Below, one piece after another: positions 13,501 through 27,000 of a stretch of 64,000 nt of DNA. Source of the DNA: Pachypanchax playfairii. Taxonomy: Eukaryota; Chordata; Actinopteri; Cyprinodontiformes; Aplocheilidae. The translations under genes and the position numbers were made by a program. Where the stretch lies: NCBI GenBank assembly GCA_006937955.1, contig SSNP01000015.1:2728597-2792596 (forward strand), read 5' to 3'. Within the stretch, counting starts at the first letter, position 1. Each line of letters starts with the position of its first letter. Under the pieces are notes generated by a model. It was not told the DNA's origin. It saw only the letters and a program-made list of their open reading frames with translations, and did not search any database.

Positions 13501-16156
13501 GCTCATAGCACGAGTAAAATGTGTATTAATGTGGCTGGACTTGATTCCGAAAATTAGTTCACTCTCACGACTAACATTTTCTTCCTGCATCCTCAATCTT
13601 CCTGATAATACGCCACCACTAACCCCCCCCCCCACCCCATGCTACAAACAGCAAACTGGGCCAAGTCCAGAGGCTTTTAAGTGCTGCACTCTCTCTTTTC
13701 TTTGTGAAGTGTTTTATCACTCTTTTCATTTAAATTGTTTTGCAAAATATCAGCCTGAGGTATTGATCCCCACAGACACATAATCCTGAGTATCTGCTGC
13801 TCAACTTGATGATGTAAAATGCTAAGCATGAAGATGGTGAATAAAACAGCAGATTAAAATAAACAAATAAATAAATAAAACCCAATTTCATTAGTGAGAA
13901 CAATGTTTTAAACAAACTGATGCTCAAACCCGTAACTATAACCAGTTTTAGTTTGTTAATAGTATCGTTTTGTGCCGCTAGGACCTTCTTCACACATGCA
14001 TCCTCAATAAAACCTGCATCTCACCGAGCTGCGTCTGTTGGTAAATGTGCAGTGGAATAATGGAGACACAAAATGAAAAAACAAAACATTCATTATTAGT
14101 TGGATCAGACTAAGTTAGAATATTTTTGTCATTTTTTCATGCATATTCCTAAATTTAACTCATTATACCTGAAAAATAAAGAAACTATCAGAATTTTGTG
14201 AGATAGCCTAATCCTCAAACCTTAAATTTACCAAAATAGTTTTTAGAGATGGAATAAATGATGACAGACCCAAAATGAAGCACCGACCAGTAAACTCCTG
14301 CAAAGTCCCTAACTGTTGAAATCAAATCTACACAGGTTACAAACCCAAAATGCACTGGCTTTACTTTGAAACTGGCTTTTATTTTGAAAGAATAGTCTGA
14401 GACTTTTCTGTTTCAGCATGCTCTGTTCTGATGATACCTCAATAAATGTGCCTCAATATTATTTGCAGCCCTGATTATGAATGTTGTTGATTATTTTCTT
14501 TAAATTGAACACATTTTCATAATGAAGCATTTTAACACTGATTTTTTAATTGTTATGGTTCCAAAGAAAGGTGCAACGGGCCTAAAAAGAAATCTCCCGG
14601 GAAAAGTTGTTGGGAAATAGTCTGAAAAATTAAGTGCTATTTTGTCTGCATTAGCTTCTCTACGCAGCACAATCGATACGCACACAGAGGTCAAGACTTC
14701 CTTTAGGCTCCGCAGTATAAATTGAAAGTAAATCTTCTGGCTAATACATTATTAATTTGGCTGGGCCGAAAGAGGGCGAGGGTTACTGTGATGTTAATTA
14801 TTCATCGGCCGGCTGAAGCAGATTTGTTATGATTTATATCTAAGTCTGCGTCTGACTTCTCGGAGGACGTGCGTCTCATGTGTTACAGTAAATCGGCGTG
14901 GTGAAAAGGTCACTTCGTCGCTGAGTGACTTCAGCTGTTCCAGTTTCACTTTGTTTTTTTTTTTTTTTTGCCTCTTTTTTTTGGGGGTTTAATTTGGAAG
15001 CAGACAAGGTTGGAGAGGAGTCTGCTAAACGGCAGACAGGCAGGAGTCAGAGCAGAAACAACTTGCACAAGTGAGTGGATGGAGTCAGATTTATGTGGAC
15101 TATTTTCTCTTCGATACAAAGAGGAAGTATGGCACAAAAAGCTACTTCTTTAATATTGTGCATTTTAATAACCAACTTCCTCTTGCAACAAACCTGGAAA
15201 AAAAACACTAGTTCAAAATTTTGTGCTATTGTTTCTTACAGAAGTAACTGTATGTCCTATTTTTCTGCAGGCGAATGAAGGAAAAAAACAAAAAACTGGC
15301 GCTATTGTCTGACAGGCTATTTGCCATGACATCAGCAGTGTGCAATGGAGGAGCAGTACCACTTCCTGTGTCTGAAAATACACCTTGTGGCTAGATCACG
15401 AGTGTGACAGAGCAATGGGTCGAGAGATTTAGGGGGTGAATTTGAAAGGCTGGTGTGCATGTTATTGTGTGCGACTGCTGACACGTTAAAACAGCGTTCG
15501 AACCCTGTAGACGTGGCACACGGACAGGAAGAGCAGCTGTCCTTCTCTGACCAGTTTCTGTGTTAGAAAGAAGATCGGACCCTCGGCTTCATGACTGTAT
15601 CTATTATGTCGAGCTCAACGCTTCACTGTTCTTCTGCCATCATCTGTGCAACCAGCTCTGAAGCAGAGGGAAAAAAAAAGATGACTGAAATAGCACATTG
15701 AAGCGTTTTGATCCACCTTGTCTACTTTCAGAGGAAGAGAGGCCGACCTTCTCCGCTTCCTCAAAATCCCCGCTGTCCACTTAAAGACAGAGTGCACGTA
15801 AAACAGCTGCAACTCACTATCCAACATTGTTCTCAGCTTTTAATTAATTTTTTTTTTTTTTAATTCTAAATGAGTTTTGATTATGAGTTTTGGTATCAGT
15901 TAAAAGGGTTGCTTGGTAATGGCTGCCATTTAACTTCCAGGCAACACTGGTTCCGTCCATTATGAGCTCAGTTGACACAAATTGCTCTCATTATTCAAAG
16001 AAAAAGACTAATGTCTCTGGGTTGCTTTCATTGAACAACTGCCTCTAAAGGTAATTCTTCCTACTTTTCTGCTAAGAACGGGAAATTGCAACTATTCATA
16101 AGGACAAACAGAGTTCTGAATGTGCATATTGTTGATGTCTGTACTGTTTGGCCCAA

Positions 16157-16229
16157 TGACCTCTGGAGATGGGCAGCAGCCCCACTCGACCCTGAACAGG
16201 AACAGGCGGATATAAAAAATGGATAGTTG
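16157..16229 (-). repeat. Family A dispersed repeat, short fragment, inverted
   Basis: 'gacctctggagatgggcagc', 'ccctgaacaggaacaggcgg' and 'aaaaatggatag' are the reverse complement of the 5' part of the fuller copy at 2912-3228. Confidence 0.6.
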
Positions 16230-17637
16230 GACTTATGTGAATGAAAACAAGGCAAATTTCTGCCAACAAACTAAGGAAGCCCTGTTGCAGCTTCCCTCTG
16301 GCATTGTGTCATTCTGCAGCTCTGCACCTTCTGACCTACATAAAAAAACAGCAGCTCAGGCAGCGATCTGCTAACCGGTGACGCAGACAGCGGCTGCTTT
16401 ATTGGAGCTTCTCTTACACAGACTGTGCTCATCTGAGGAAACAGGTTCTGTATCTGTAGAGTTGCACTTGTGAATAATAAGAGCTTCATATTGAGGTTTT
16501 TGTGCATTCTGTTTGAAGTATTAATGAACAACTGGAGCAGCTGTTATGACTCGCCTGGCGTATAGGATGACGTAAAATTTGACTGGAAAGCACATTTTAA
16601 TGTCATGCTAATAAAAATGAACTAAACTAAATGGAAGTGAGACAGAATTTCGGTTTAGAACATCTATGTCACTGAGATCACATCTCTGCTGTCAGTTTCC
16701 TGTGTGTGGTCATCGTATTTATCTCCGTAAAACGGCTCTCGCTCCTGTCTCACTTCTTCGTCAAAAACTTCTGCTGCATGCAAATGAAACTGTCGAGGGA
16801 GCAACTTCCTCAAAACAAAGGGGCTCTTCATTCTGAAGAAAATACAATGACGATCTTTCATATTTCACACAACGTTCCCAGAATAGAAAGCTCCATAAGG
16901 ATATTTTTAAACTTCGATCAGCGTGAGATGTTTTCTGCCTCTTTAAAAATCTCAGTATCGACCATGCTGGTTGCAGCTCTGCAGCTCTGAGTACCCCCCG
17001 AGTGTACTTCTCTAGTAATAGCAACAAGAACAATGAGGAAGTGCCACTGCACCACTAAACAGTTTAATGCATGTATGACATAACTGATAAGGACGTTGTG
17101 ATTGAGATCCATAAAAGCATGCATTTATGAATTTAAGGACTTTATGCATGTGGACGGCATAAATATGTCACATAAAAACAGCAGCTTCTGCATCTTTTAG
17201 GATCATTACTTCAGGTTTTCGAGCTCAGTTACTATTCTTCTTTTTCCAGAAAAAATATTATTTGAAAAAGCAGTAAAACAGCAGCAACCACAATTAAGTT
17301 CTTTGTATTCTACGGACCAATTTCTGCGCCTGTCATTGATTTCACACTAAAAGGTTTGATGGATTTTGTGAGCGATATTAATAACCGTTTTCCCCCCTTT
17401 ATATGTAATTTAAAAAATGTAATGAAATTGTCTTGTGCTGACACCAGGAGTTGGAAAATCACCAACGGATCATTTTTATTGAAAAATACCAATGCTAATG
17501 CTAAATAACGAGTCATTCTTCGATATTTGTATATTTTCTACCTTTCCTACTTGTAATAAGAGCTACCGGGTGATTTAAAGACGGCAGAAGGCTCCATTAG
17601 AGTTAACACATTTCTGTATGGCTGCAAGGACACACAG

Positions 17638-17924
17638 GTACTGTTGCCTTGCAGCAACGAAGGTCCAGGAATTCAGACCATGCCGGGACATTTCTGCATG
17701 GAGTTAGCATGTTTGTCTTGTGTGTTTTTCTCACTACCCTTCACAAACCAAAATATGCACGAGGTTAATTAGCAACTCTAAATTAATCCAAGGTGTGAGT
17801 GTATCTATGAATGGTCTTGAGATGGACTGGTAACTTGTCCAGGTGTAACCCCGCCTCTTGCTCAATGACTGCTGGAGATCGACAGCTCACTGCAACCTTG
17901 AACGGGAGAATAGATGGATGGATC
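17638..17924 (-). repeat. Family A dispersed repeat, nearly full copy, inverted
   Basis: On the + strand it reads from 'gttgccttgcagcaacgaaggtcc' through 'ctgcatggagttagcatg', 'ggttaattagcaactctaaatt', 'gatggactggtaacttgtcc' and 'aggtgtaaccccgcctcttg' to 'tgcaaccttgaacgggagaatagatggatgg'. This is the reverse complement of the copy at 2912-3228 over almost its whole length. Confidence 0.7.
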
Positions 17925-19739
17925 TTCTTATATGATCTCAGCCTGATGAAAGGAGAACAGGAAAGAACTGGTTCCAGGAATCCCACCATCCAATGAGGGG
18001 GAAGCTCGACCTGACAAACTGAGCTCCCACAGGGAGGATCTCAGGGTGTAGCAATAAAAAAATAAAGAAATAAGATCCAAACATTGGAATGACACGACGG
18101 TTACTCAGTAAAATCTGCTCGTTTTAACACATAAATCACACACCAACGTCTTACACAAAACAAGAGCAGCCTGAATGTTTACTGTCAAATAAAGATGGTG
18201 GATTAAATGTACGTTATTCACCAAAGTTGAAGCAAAAAAAATAATTCCAGCTGTTTTGGTGAAGTTTAAATCCTGGCAGCCAAACACACTCGGAGGATAT
18301 GGATACAGATTTACTTGCCACATGATGTCCGAAGGGAGATTGGTGTTATTTTATAGCAGAAAAGAAACAAAAAGGTCTGACAGCTAAGTTATGAGTCACA
18401 CAGCCAGCCTGGTTTGGTTCTTGTTTGGTGCAGGAAACAGGAGTCGCCTGAGAACTGCTTCCTACTCAAATTCCAAAGAGGAGGGGAAAAGACCATAGAT
18501 AGTAAATAATAGCATAAAAAATCAATATTATAATATAGTTTTTAACAGATAGCTAGGTTAGGGATCTTCATACGAACTGACTGCGAGGCGCCTCAGTGTT
18601 CAATCTGAGTCTAAAAAAGCATCTGGGAAATGGACAAAAGGGATGACAAGTGAATTTTGAACAACAGCGACGTTTCTGCCAGTGAGCTATAAATCGGATT
18701 ATTCAAAAAGAAAAAAAAAATATCCACAGATAATTTCATCATCTTTTTTTTAATATAAATAATCAAAGTGATGTTACATCCAAATTACTTTCACCTGTTT
18801 CCACCAGAACACACACAGACAACTCTAAAGTAATAGCATGTAGATATAATTGTTTAAATTGATTTGATTAAGGAAACTAATAAAAGATAATCAATACTAA
18901 CCACTTTAACCAGTGGAGTGAATGAGTTTGGATGTTTTTAGAGAAAAGACAGTAATTCTCCTTTAAATGCATCTTTTAATTTAACTAAACCTGCTGGATT
19001 ACATCATTAGTCTGGAATTTGGGGTATTTTTGTGAGTATAATGATGCTTTTTTGTGCTGTTGATGCAGTAGAACAAAAGTGGGCAGCGGTTTAGTTGGAG
19101 GATCAGGCCGCCTGCTGTGAGCACCATCATTTCTTTGCATCTTTATGAAGACAAACTCATTATTTCCCACAGCAGGACGAGAACAACAGGGTGGATTTCT
19201 GTGAAGACACCTAACCGTCCAGTCAGAGTTCCAGAGAATCCGAACACGATGCTCCCTGCCGTCAGAGCCAAAGTGCATTTCATCATGTAAGATGTTAATA
19301 CCAACCACAGCAGCCACCGCACGGGATGAAGAATCATGAATCTCAGAATAAATTAAATGGCCCGTCCTTTGAGTGCACTGCCTTACGTAAGCTGCTGCTG
19401 CTGCTGTTCGTCTTCCTGCTGCTCGACTCTCCATCCCTTCTTTTCTTTTTCCTCCTTTCAGAAGCCAGTGTAGCCCCTGAAGCCCTAACACACACATGCA
19501 CACAGCCTACATTCAGATCTGACTCCTGCATCCCTCATTTTCTCTGCCACCTTGAAAAACAACACCCCAGCTCAGGTGGTGCTTCTCCACTTCATCATTG
19601 TCTGAGCCAATCAGACAATTCCACCCGTTATCCTGACAAATCCCAGAAAACTGCACACTGATGGATTTTTCTTTGTAGTCACGGAAAATGGTTACCTGGA
19701 ATAAACCCTGATCCTTTTATTGATCCTTTTTTTTCCATT

Positions 19740-20820
19740 CTATCCCTCTTTTATTCTATAACCCCCCCAATTCTATCCCCTCCTCCTCCTCCCACCTTGC
19801 CCTCATCTCTTAGTCCTGCAGCCACGAGCGCTGAAGGTTTTCGCAGCACCTTCTTGGCAATGTCATCACACAGATTTCTGAGACAATCGTGCCCCTCATT
19901 GGGGAGCGACAATGAAGGGAGACAGGAAAGATGCATATGTGTTTGTGCATTGGAGTGTGTGGGGGGGGGGGATATTAGAGTTAGAATAAAGGGAGGAGGA
20001 GGAGGGCAGGCCTGAGATGAAATGCGACAAAGGTTTGTGAGCTAATTTCATGTGCAAATGATCAGCTGATTGAATAAAAGACATTTTTTAAGCAGGTGAC
20101 AATAACACAATGAGCAGAGTGGCAGGAGGAATGGGGGGAGGGGGGGGGTTAAGCTGCATGATACCATGATGCCAAACCATTATTCCATATCCTCGATGAC
20201 TCTCATACATTGTCTCTGCCTGTGAGAGCATACGCGTGCCTGTACAGAGGTATGAGCGGTGAACGCAGCGTGCGGATCCATCTATCTGAATTCATTATTA
20301 TCACAAAGAGGACGCAGCGAAGGCAGGAATGTAAAAATCTCCACACAGACAGAAAGACGAGTCTTACCTCCACGTTTCAGTCCTGCTCGACCCTGCCTTG
20401 TTTCATCCTGTTCCTCTCTGCTGACTCCCTCCCCTTCTCGCCCCATGACAGCATTTTTCTGCTATCTATCTCCACGGTGAGGCTCTTTCTTTCTTTTCTT
20501 TCTTCCTCCTGCAGTTCCTGCCGGCTGATGTCCTCTTTCACTCCACCCCTCCACTCTCTTTTCTCTCTCTCTTCCTCCAAAAATAAAATCAAACACTTCC
20601 CGATCTCTCTGTCTTCAGCAGAAGCGTCTCTGTTAATGTTGCTGAAGTCAAGAGGCAGGTTGATTTGTGCTGCCCTCCTCCCTCTTCTTCTCTCTCCCTC
20701 TCTCGCGCTGGTTCGATTCCATTCACATCACACTAAAGCCGGCCCCCTCTTTCTCCTCCTCCCTCCCTCCCTCCCTCAACCCCCTCCCCACCTCCTTCCC
20801 TCACAGTCTCCTTGTCAGAG
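19740..20820. repeat. Strongly strand-biased pyrimidine- and purine-rich low-complexity block
   Basis: 19740-19800 is C/T-rich (runs of CTCCTCCTC). 19962-20000 and 20130-20150 are G/A-rich with G-runs of ten or more. 20370-20820 is C/T-rich on the + strand over about 450 bases, including (CCCT)n at 20758-20780. The block yields a 239-codon open frame on + (20210-20929) only because C/T-biased DNA lacks stops. Such tracts can form triplex or G-quadruplex structures. No gene is supported here. Confidence 0.7.
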
Positions 20821-22204
20821 GGAGGTTAAAGCAGAGACGGACAGACTGCAGCGACCGTTTGTGGCTTACACTGACACGCAAAACACTTCACCGAAGGTCA
20901 ATTCAAACATTTGCTCAATAAAAATCTGAATATCCACCTTCATTTTTATTTTACATTTCACTCATGACACAACATGGGAGATAAAGGTGTAACAAGCCCA
21001 GGGGCAGAGGTGAGATGTGTGCCGATGTGTTTACATCTCTCTGTAACGTGTTGCCTGTGTAGTTTGAAACCTTTGGAGGATCACCTGTAAAAGAAACCCA
21101 CATACCTGCAGATATGTATAAACCATTTCAGTGATGCTCAGGAGATGAATCGCGCTGCTCAACCCACACTCAGCAGCAGTGTCCATCACCATCCCCCTAA
21201 TTACTGCATGGAGTTTCGTCCCGGCCGTGACATATGGTTGTGCGTGTTACGAGGTCAACAGCTCTGGTCTGAGGTTGGGGGCAGGGAAGGAGGAGGAGAG
21301 GCGCGTGTGTCTTGTGGAGATAAGAAAAATAAAAACACAGGCGAGAGATGATAGACGTTGAAACAGTTTGCTTTAAAAAAAAAACAAGCCTACCTTTTTC
21401 TGGGTTCATTACAGGAATAGTTAAAAGGATCTCATCATCAAAACACGAGAAAGAAAAGTTTCAGTTACAAATTGACTAAACTTTTACATGACAGCTCCTC
21501 AGCACCTTCTATAAACAAATTTCAATATATAAAATAAGTAAAATTAGCATTTTCATTTATATTTTTTTGACTGATTCAGCAACACGTATCAATAATACAA
21601 GCTGAAAGTCACTTTCTGACACACTCATATTTGTTTACTTTACTGAGACTGTCTGAATCAGCTGTCTGTGATTTCAGCAGCTTTAAAAGACCAACAACAC
21701 TCAATGCTACAGTGACACCATGAGGAGATTTTCCATTTCATGCAACCCTCTCCCAGTTTCAGCATCATCCCGCTCTGGTTGGATTTATTTAGGTAATTTT
21801 GGCTAAAATTGTTAAATTACGCCAACAAATAGACATTATTTTGTGACCAGAGGTGCACTTTATTTTGGTGCCCAGAATAGAACCAAGTTACAGAAATCAG
21901 TTTAGCTGTTTAAATCTGTATGTCAGGTTTTATTTTTTTCCTCTGCGGTTCAACTTTTGGGTGTAATCTTAATAACTGCCCGGTTCTAGTAACTTTTTGT
22001 TGTTTTTGCTGTTGCTTTAACAGAATAATAAAGAATTTTAATGTATTTATACCATATCTAATTCTATAGTACTTTCTATACAACCATACAGTTGACCAAT
22101 GCGCTTAACAGTAAGACAGGAATAAAGTTTTTTTTAACGAAGCTCCAGTAAAACTTCAGTTCAAAGTAATACAAACAAGCCGACAGTAACATCCACGTTC
22201 AGAC

Positions 22205-22680
22205 TCACCTGCAGGACAAAAAAGGAGCGTTAAGTCGTAATTAAGGTCTCGCCACCTACAAGGAGACTAAACTTACTCTGAATTTAAAAACAGACGTGAT
22301 AAAGGTGAACCCACCTGCGATTTGCCATCCATTCAGGTGTTATTACTACAGTAAACACGTACTGTTTGACCTGTAAGTCACACTTTACTTGTGACGATTC
22401 GTTTTATTACTGCCCCCTGGCGGCCAATCAAGATCAGCGGCATTCAGCGACGTTCTCAGGCCTTTTCCCGGTGACGCATGCGCAGATCTTTACTAACAGG
22501 AAGGATGATGAGGGACATCTACATAACGCATCTAAAATTTGTTTTGTATTGTTTTCCTACCATAACCTTAACTGTTAACATCTACAATTGTTCTCAATAA
22601 TAAAATCTTTTAGGACATTACCACGTTTTCCTTTGCGCATGCGTGCACCCGGACTAGCGGGGATTGAAAGCATTGTGGCC
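22205..22680 (-). promoter_or_regulatory. Candidate sipa1 promoter and non-coding first exon with two NRF1-like sites
   Basis: Two palindromic core motifs resembling the NRF1 site (tgcgcatgcg type) occur: 'gacgcatgcgcagatc' at about 22473 and 'tttgcgcatgcgtgcacccgg' at about 22633. Such sites mark broad housekeeping promoters. Below them on the minus strand are good splice donors, for example CTGCAG|GTGAGT near 22211 and GCAG|GTGGGT near 22315. sipa1 needs an upstream non-coding exon, and kat5 ends only about 1.3 kb further right. I infer a sipa1 transcription start here. A separate, unrecognised transcript is the alternative. Confidence 0.45.
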
Positions 22681-22689
22681 CAGCAGTGG

Positions 22690-24020
22690 CCTGTAAAATA
22701 AAATTATGTGACTATGCTCCTTCATTTTATAAAAGAATTCAGGTTGTGTTAAAACGCTTCATTTTCTCGAAATTACAGGAACTGCAATTTATACAAGAAA
22801 CTTTAGGTCAAAGTCTATTTCATATATACAGCTAAACAATGCATCTGCATGTCAATATAAACACACTAAACACACTTAATGTTTTTTCAGTTTTTTATAA
22901 GAACTCAAGATTTTTATATTAAAACGGTCAAGTGTTTTTATCCTGAATCCTTTCAACAGGGCACATTTTAACATGTAAACAAAAAAAGCTAAAATATTTT
23001 AATTCTTTCAGGTTGTGCTGACTTAAATAACAAAGGTTAGAAAAAAAAGACTGTACAGTAAATTTACATTCCTCTAACACTTCAGCATGTGTTTTCATTA
23101 TATACAGTTTCAGGGAACTTGTTTAGCTAGGGGAAATTATTTCAGATTACAAAATTACAAAGAAAAATCAATCTGAAAGATCCACAACCAAATTTATACA
23201 CTTCAGATTTTGATGGCGTAGCAGCAGAAATGCCTTGAAGTTAGAAATAAAAATTCTGGGGTCTAACAAACTGTATTTTGCTGATGTTAAAGACAGTCTA
23301 AAGAATATTTCATGCAGATGAAATAAAGAAAGCACATAATCTGTGTTGAATTTTACATGGAAAAATATGCAACTAATGGTTCATTTAAAATTTTCTCTCT
23401 TCAAAACCTGACAGAAATGTTCAATCACTGCAAATAAAAGCTGAACTTCTGGTTAATGCATTCATTCATTAGATGTGTGTTTGTTCTTAAGAACTGCCAG
23501 AAAAATACACCGAATTTTTAAATAAATCTGAAGCATTTAAGCTAAAGGTCAAAAGACTTAAAAAAAACATGACTTGATTTCTGGAAAGGGTCAAAAACTT
23601 TTTTTGGACAGTAATTAAATACTTTACATAAATATTTTGATGACAAACATTCCAAATTGTACTATGCAAAAGTTGCAAGTAAAAAAAAAATATATTTTTT
23701 TTATCTGTCCAGGAAAAAGAAACACCAAATAAGAGACAAATTCACTTTAAAGGTTTTACAAAATATGGAGCTGCCAAAAGAAAATGAGAGCCCCCAACAG
23801 GAAGTTTGTATTTTGGTCATTTTATATGATATAAGCTTTAAGTTAATTTCAAACACTTTTTTTGTTCATGAATGACTCTGACTGTACTTTTAAATTTAAC
23901 AACTTTGTTTCATTTTATGCATTCTTTTTTTTTTAAACTTGTGCATCTCCAATAACAGTGTTCACGTTCTGTTGTCTGAGGAAAAGCTCTGGATCCACAA
24001 GAGTCCTTTAAGACACGAGA
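22690..24020. other. Intergenic spacer between kat5 3' end and candidate sipa1 promoter
   Basis: AT-rich sequence with short A- and T-runs and no exon-like or repeat structure that I recognise. Confidence 0.6.
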
Positions 24021-24023
24021 ACC

Positions 24024-24029
24024 TTTATT
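24024..24029 (-). terminator. kat5 polyadenylation signal
   Basis: AATAAA on the minus strand (TTTATT on +), about 60 bases past the kat5 stop codon at 24088. This implies a very short 3' UTR. Confidence 0.7.
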
Positions 24030-24087
24030 TGACCCAACATTCCCCTTGCATCTGCTGTTCCAGACTTTAGTAAACAGGGTCAGAACT

Positions 24088-27000
24088 TCACCACTTTCCA
24101 CGTTTGCTCCAGTCCTTTGGAGTGAAGTGAAGGCATTTGGGATCGATGCGCAGGTGCCTCTTCTGCATCGCTTTCTCATGTCCGTCCACAATGTCCTCGG
24201 ATAGAGTGAGGATGTACTGACCCTGGATCAGAACCACAACAGCATCAATAAACAAACAGCCTTCTATTTGGAATTACTTTTTTTTTTTTAATAATCAAAT
24301 CTTTCTACACAAAAACATGAAAAAAATAATGAGTTAATCTTTGCAGTTTATCCTAATTAGGGAAATATTCATATTTAATTAATCTTCTGGTTGCTGTGAT
24401 TATAAAGTCTGTATCTCACTCGGCTGCGAATGTTGGAGACGCTTTGCTAAAAGCCTTCAGCACGAGAAAGTTTCTAAAATGTCTCCAGACACTTTGAAGC
24501 TTCTCAATCTGGACATGTTTTAAAAATTTACAGGACAAATTGTCTCTCAAAACAGTCTCAGAGTCGATGACACAAGTCTGGAACCCAGTTCAGCTTCATG
24601 AGGGAGAAATGTGAGACAACTTTGGGAGAAGTTGAGACCAAACTGAGTAAAATTAGGGTAAATTCAGATCAGTATGAAAAATATTTAAGATATTTTGACC
24701 AAACTATGACGTTGCATTTCACCTAAAAATCACAAGTCTCAATCACGACTGCAGAGTTTGGTGTCTCACCTTGTAATAGTTGATTAGATTGAGATACTGA
24801 AGGGTTGAAATGACGTCTTCTTTCTTCACACTCGTGATTTCACTAATCTCACTGTTTAACAGAATGAAAAGACAAAGAATTAAATTTCTGTTCTGAAACT
24901 GATTTTTTGAATTAAAGTTAAAACAAAAACTTCCTTACTTGATGGTAATCTGTGGTCTTTCTCCATTTTCAGGTTTAAGGTCCATGAGAATTTCTAGGAT
25001 TGTCTGAGACCAGTAGGAGCGATAAGACAAGAGACCGAGATCAGACAGCGGCTTCTCTGGAGTTCCCGTCTTTCCTTCTACCTTCGATAACTCATAACCT
25101 GAAAATCAACACAGTTCAGCACAAATGTATAGAAATACGTCTTGATCACATGATGTTGCTTCCAAAAATGGACTTACTGAACTCAATGAGCAGTTTCCCG
25201 TAACCTCTACGCTGGTATGGAGGCAGGGTGAGGATGCACGCCACGTTATAATCTTCAGTCGACTCTTTTTCCTGCAAACAGGGAACGTTTGATTCTGGTA
25301 GAAACAGCTGAATCCAAGTAAGTGTAAATCCACAGAACACTTAGTTCAAACATTGAGATTTCTGTACCTTAGAGAAATAGCCGACTATGTGGAAGCCTTT
25401 AGAATCATACTCCGTCATTACGTAGAAAAGAAACGGGTCAGTGTCGTAATACAATGTTTTGTGGTCCAAGAAACACTTTGCGAGTAAACAAAGGTTCTGA
25501 GAATAATTCTGAAAAATATAAAAAAACATTTCTGAGCCAAGATTAAACACCAGACATGTAAAATAAAGGTGCAAACAAACTGATCAGCTTACGTACTTTG
25601 TTTTTCCTGCCATCGATCTCAAAGAATGAAATGGTACCTTTACGGTAGATTTCGTTGCCGGGGGGGTGTCTCAAATTACATTTGGTCTAAAAAAAGAAAC
25701 AATAAAAAAAAACACTTTAGACATGCAGGACTTTATATTATTATAATGATGTTAATTTTATAACTAAACAGTCGAGCAAGAAGTGTGGATCTCTGCCATG
25801 ATTTCAACAAAATATATATTAAAGCTAAAAAAAAAATCTTTTATAATTTAGAAATTTTTAATCACACATAAAAGACACACTATTTTACCACATGTAGCGT
25901 GAACATCCTTCCTTTGTTTAGTGTTTGTTTTGTCCAAAAAAGGAAGCTTGTGCCATTTACTACATGTAGTAATTAGCAATAGTCCACAATGAAAAGTGCT
26001 TATAGGAGGTAATTAAAGCAAAATGTTAGACTTTAATTACTCCTGCATGCTTTGAAGATCATGTTTGGACCACAGTGGAGTGCAGACAGACTGCAGGAGA
26101 CATCCTGATGGACATGAGGACTATAGACAGGGATAATTTGAGGTGAAGATATGACATGGCCGCCATTAGACGCACACATATTGAACACAGACTGCAACAG
26201 TGTGAAACTGACTTCAGGAGATTTTACTGAGAAAGACTATGTAAACTCTGGGTTCTCATTCGCTCTCTCTGAGGAAATGGAGACAGAACAATCAGATGTT
26301 TGGTGGTGGGGGTTGTCAGAGGGTCCGGTGGCACCTGCCTGGCAGCCTCACCTCTGTCAGTGTGTCCCAGAACAGCTGTATGTAGTTTATCACCACCAAA
26401 CATGTGAGTGTGTGCCAGGTAAGATTTTTTTACAGTATAGACCAACAGTCTCCAGCTGCAGTCCTGCTGGGTCAATATTCTGTAACGGTTACTGCTCCAA
26501 CACACCTGATTCGATTTTCTGTCACCATGTTTTTACAGAAGCCAGTGAACAACAGGTTCACTGCTTTAAATGATAAATAAGAGTTTGAAGATGAGCATAA
26601 ATGCTTCATTTGTTGCTACACGATGTGACCAAGAGATTCTTACCAGATGCCTCTGAAGACACTTGAGGCTTTTGACGTACTTGAGACAGAATTCACAGAG
26701 ATAAAGAATCGGTAGTGTGGTGAGTTCCTGTGGATACGGTGAGAAGTACCAGGGCTTCAGTCGATGCCTTCCCAACTCGATACACTCAATATTTTTCATC
26801 CGGGTGACGATGTCATCGTGGCTGCGATCTGACACCAAACTGCCTGTCATGCGGGGAGCAGTCGGGATGCCATCAGAACTGTCCTGAGAATCCTGGTGAT
26901 GAACAACACGGACATTAAACACAACTGATAATCTGAGTTAAACTGCAATTTATCAAATTACATTTAGATTTTGATGATTTATTTACATTCCAAGTGACAT

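Larger units (their letters stand above)
4652..22200. other. Long gene-free stretch, probably sipa1 intron 1
   Basis: No exon chain with family similarity was found on either strand in about 17.5 kb; the ORFs here are short, or long only in biased sequence. The stretch is AT-rich with scattered decayed repeats: an L2-like LINE relic at 5572-6245, copies of the family A repeat, a poly-C run at 13622-13632, T-runs near 14953-14970 and 15848-15860, and a CT-rich/GA-rich block at 19.7-20.9 kb. The sipa1 start exon opens with an acceptor five bases before its ATG, so its 5' leader must be spliced from upstream. The best upstream exon and promoter candidate lies near 22.2-22.7 kb, which would make this whole stretch an intron. 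That reading is inference. Confidence 0.6.

Noticed and set aside
20210..20929. 239-codon open frame on the + strand
   Set aside because: It lies in C/T-biased low-complexity DNA where stop codons are rare. The predicted protein is a Ser/Leu/Pro run with no domain, and shorter frames open in other phases too.
26151..26573. 140-codon + strand frame inside a kat5 intron
   Set aside because: It is antisense to kat5, has no recognisable domain and runs into a repeat-like segment at 26443-26515. It is likely chance, though longer than its surroundings would suggest.
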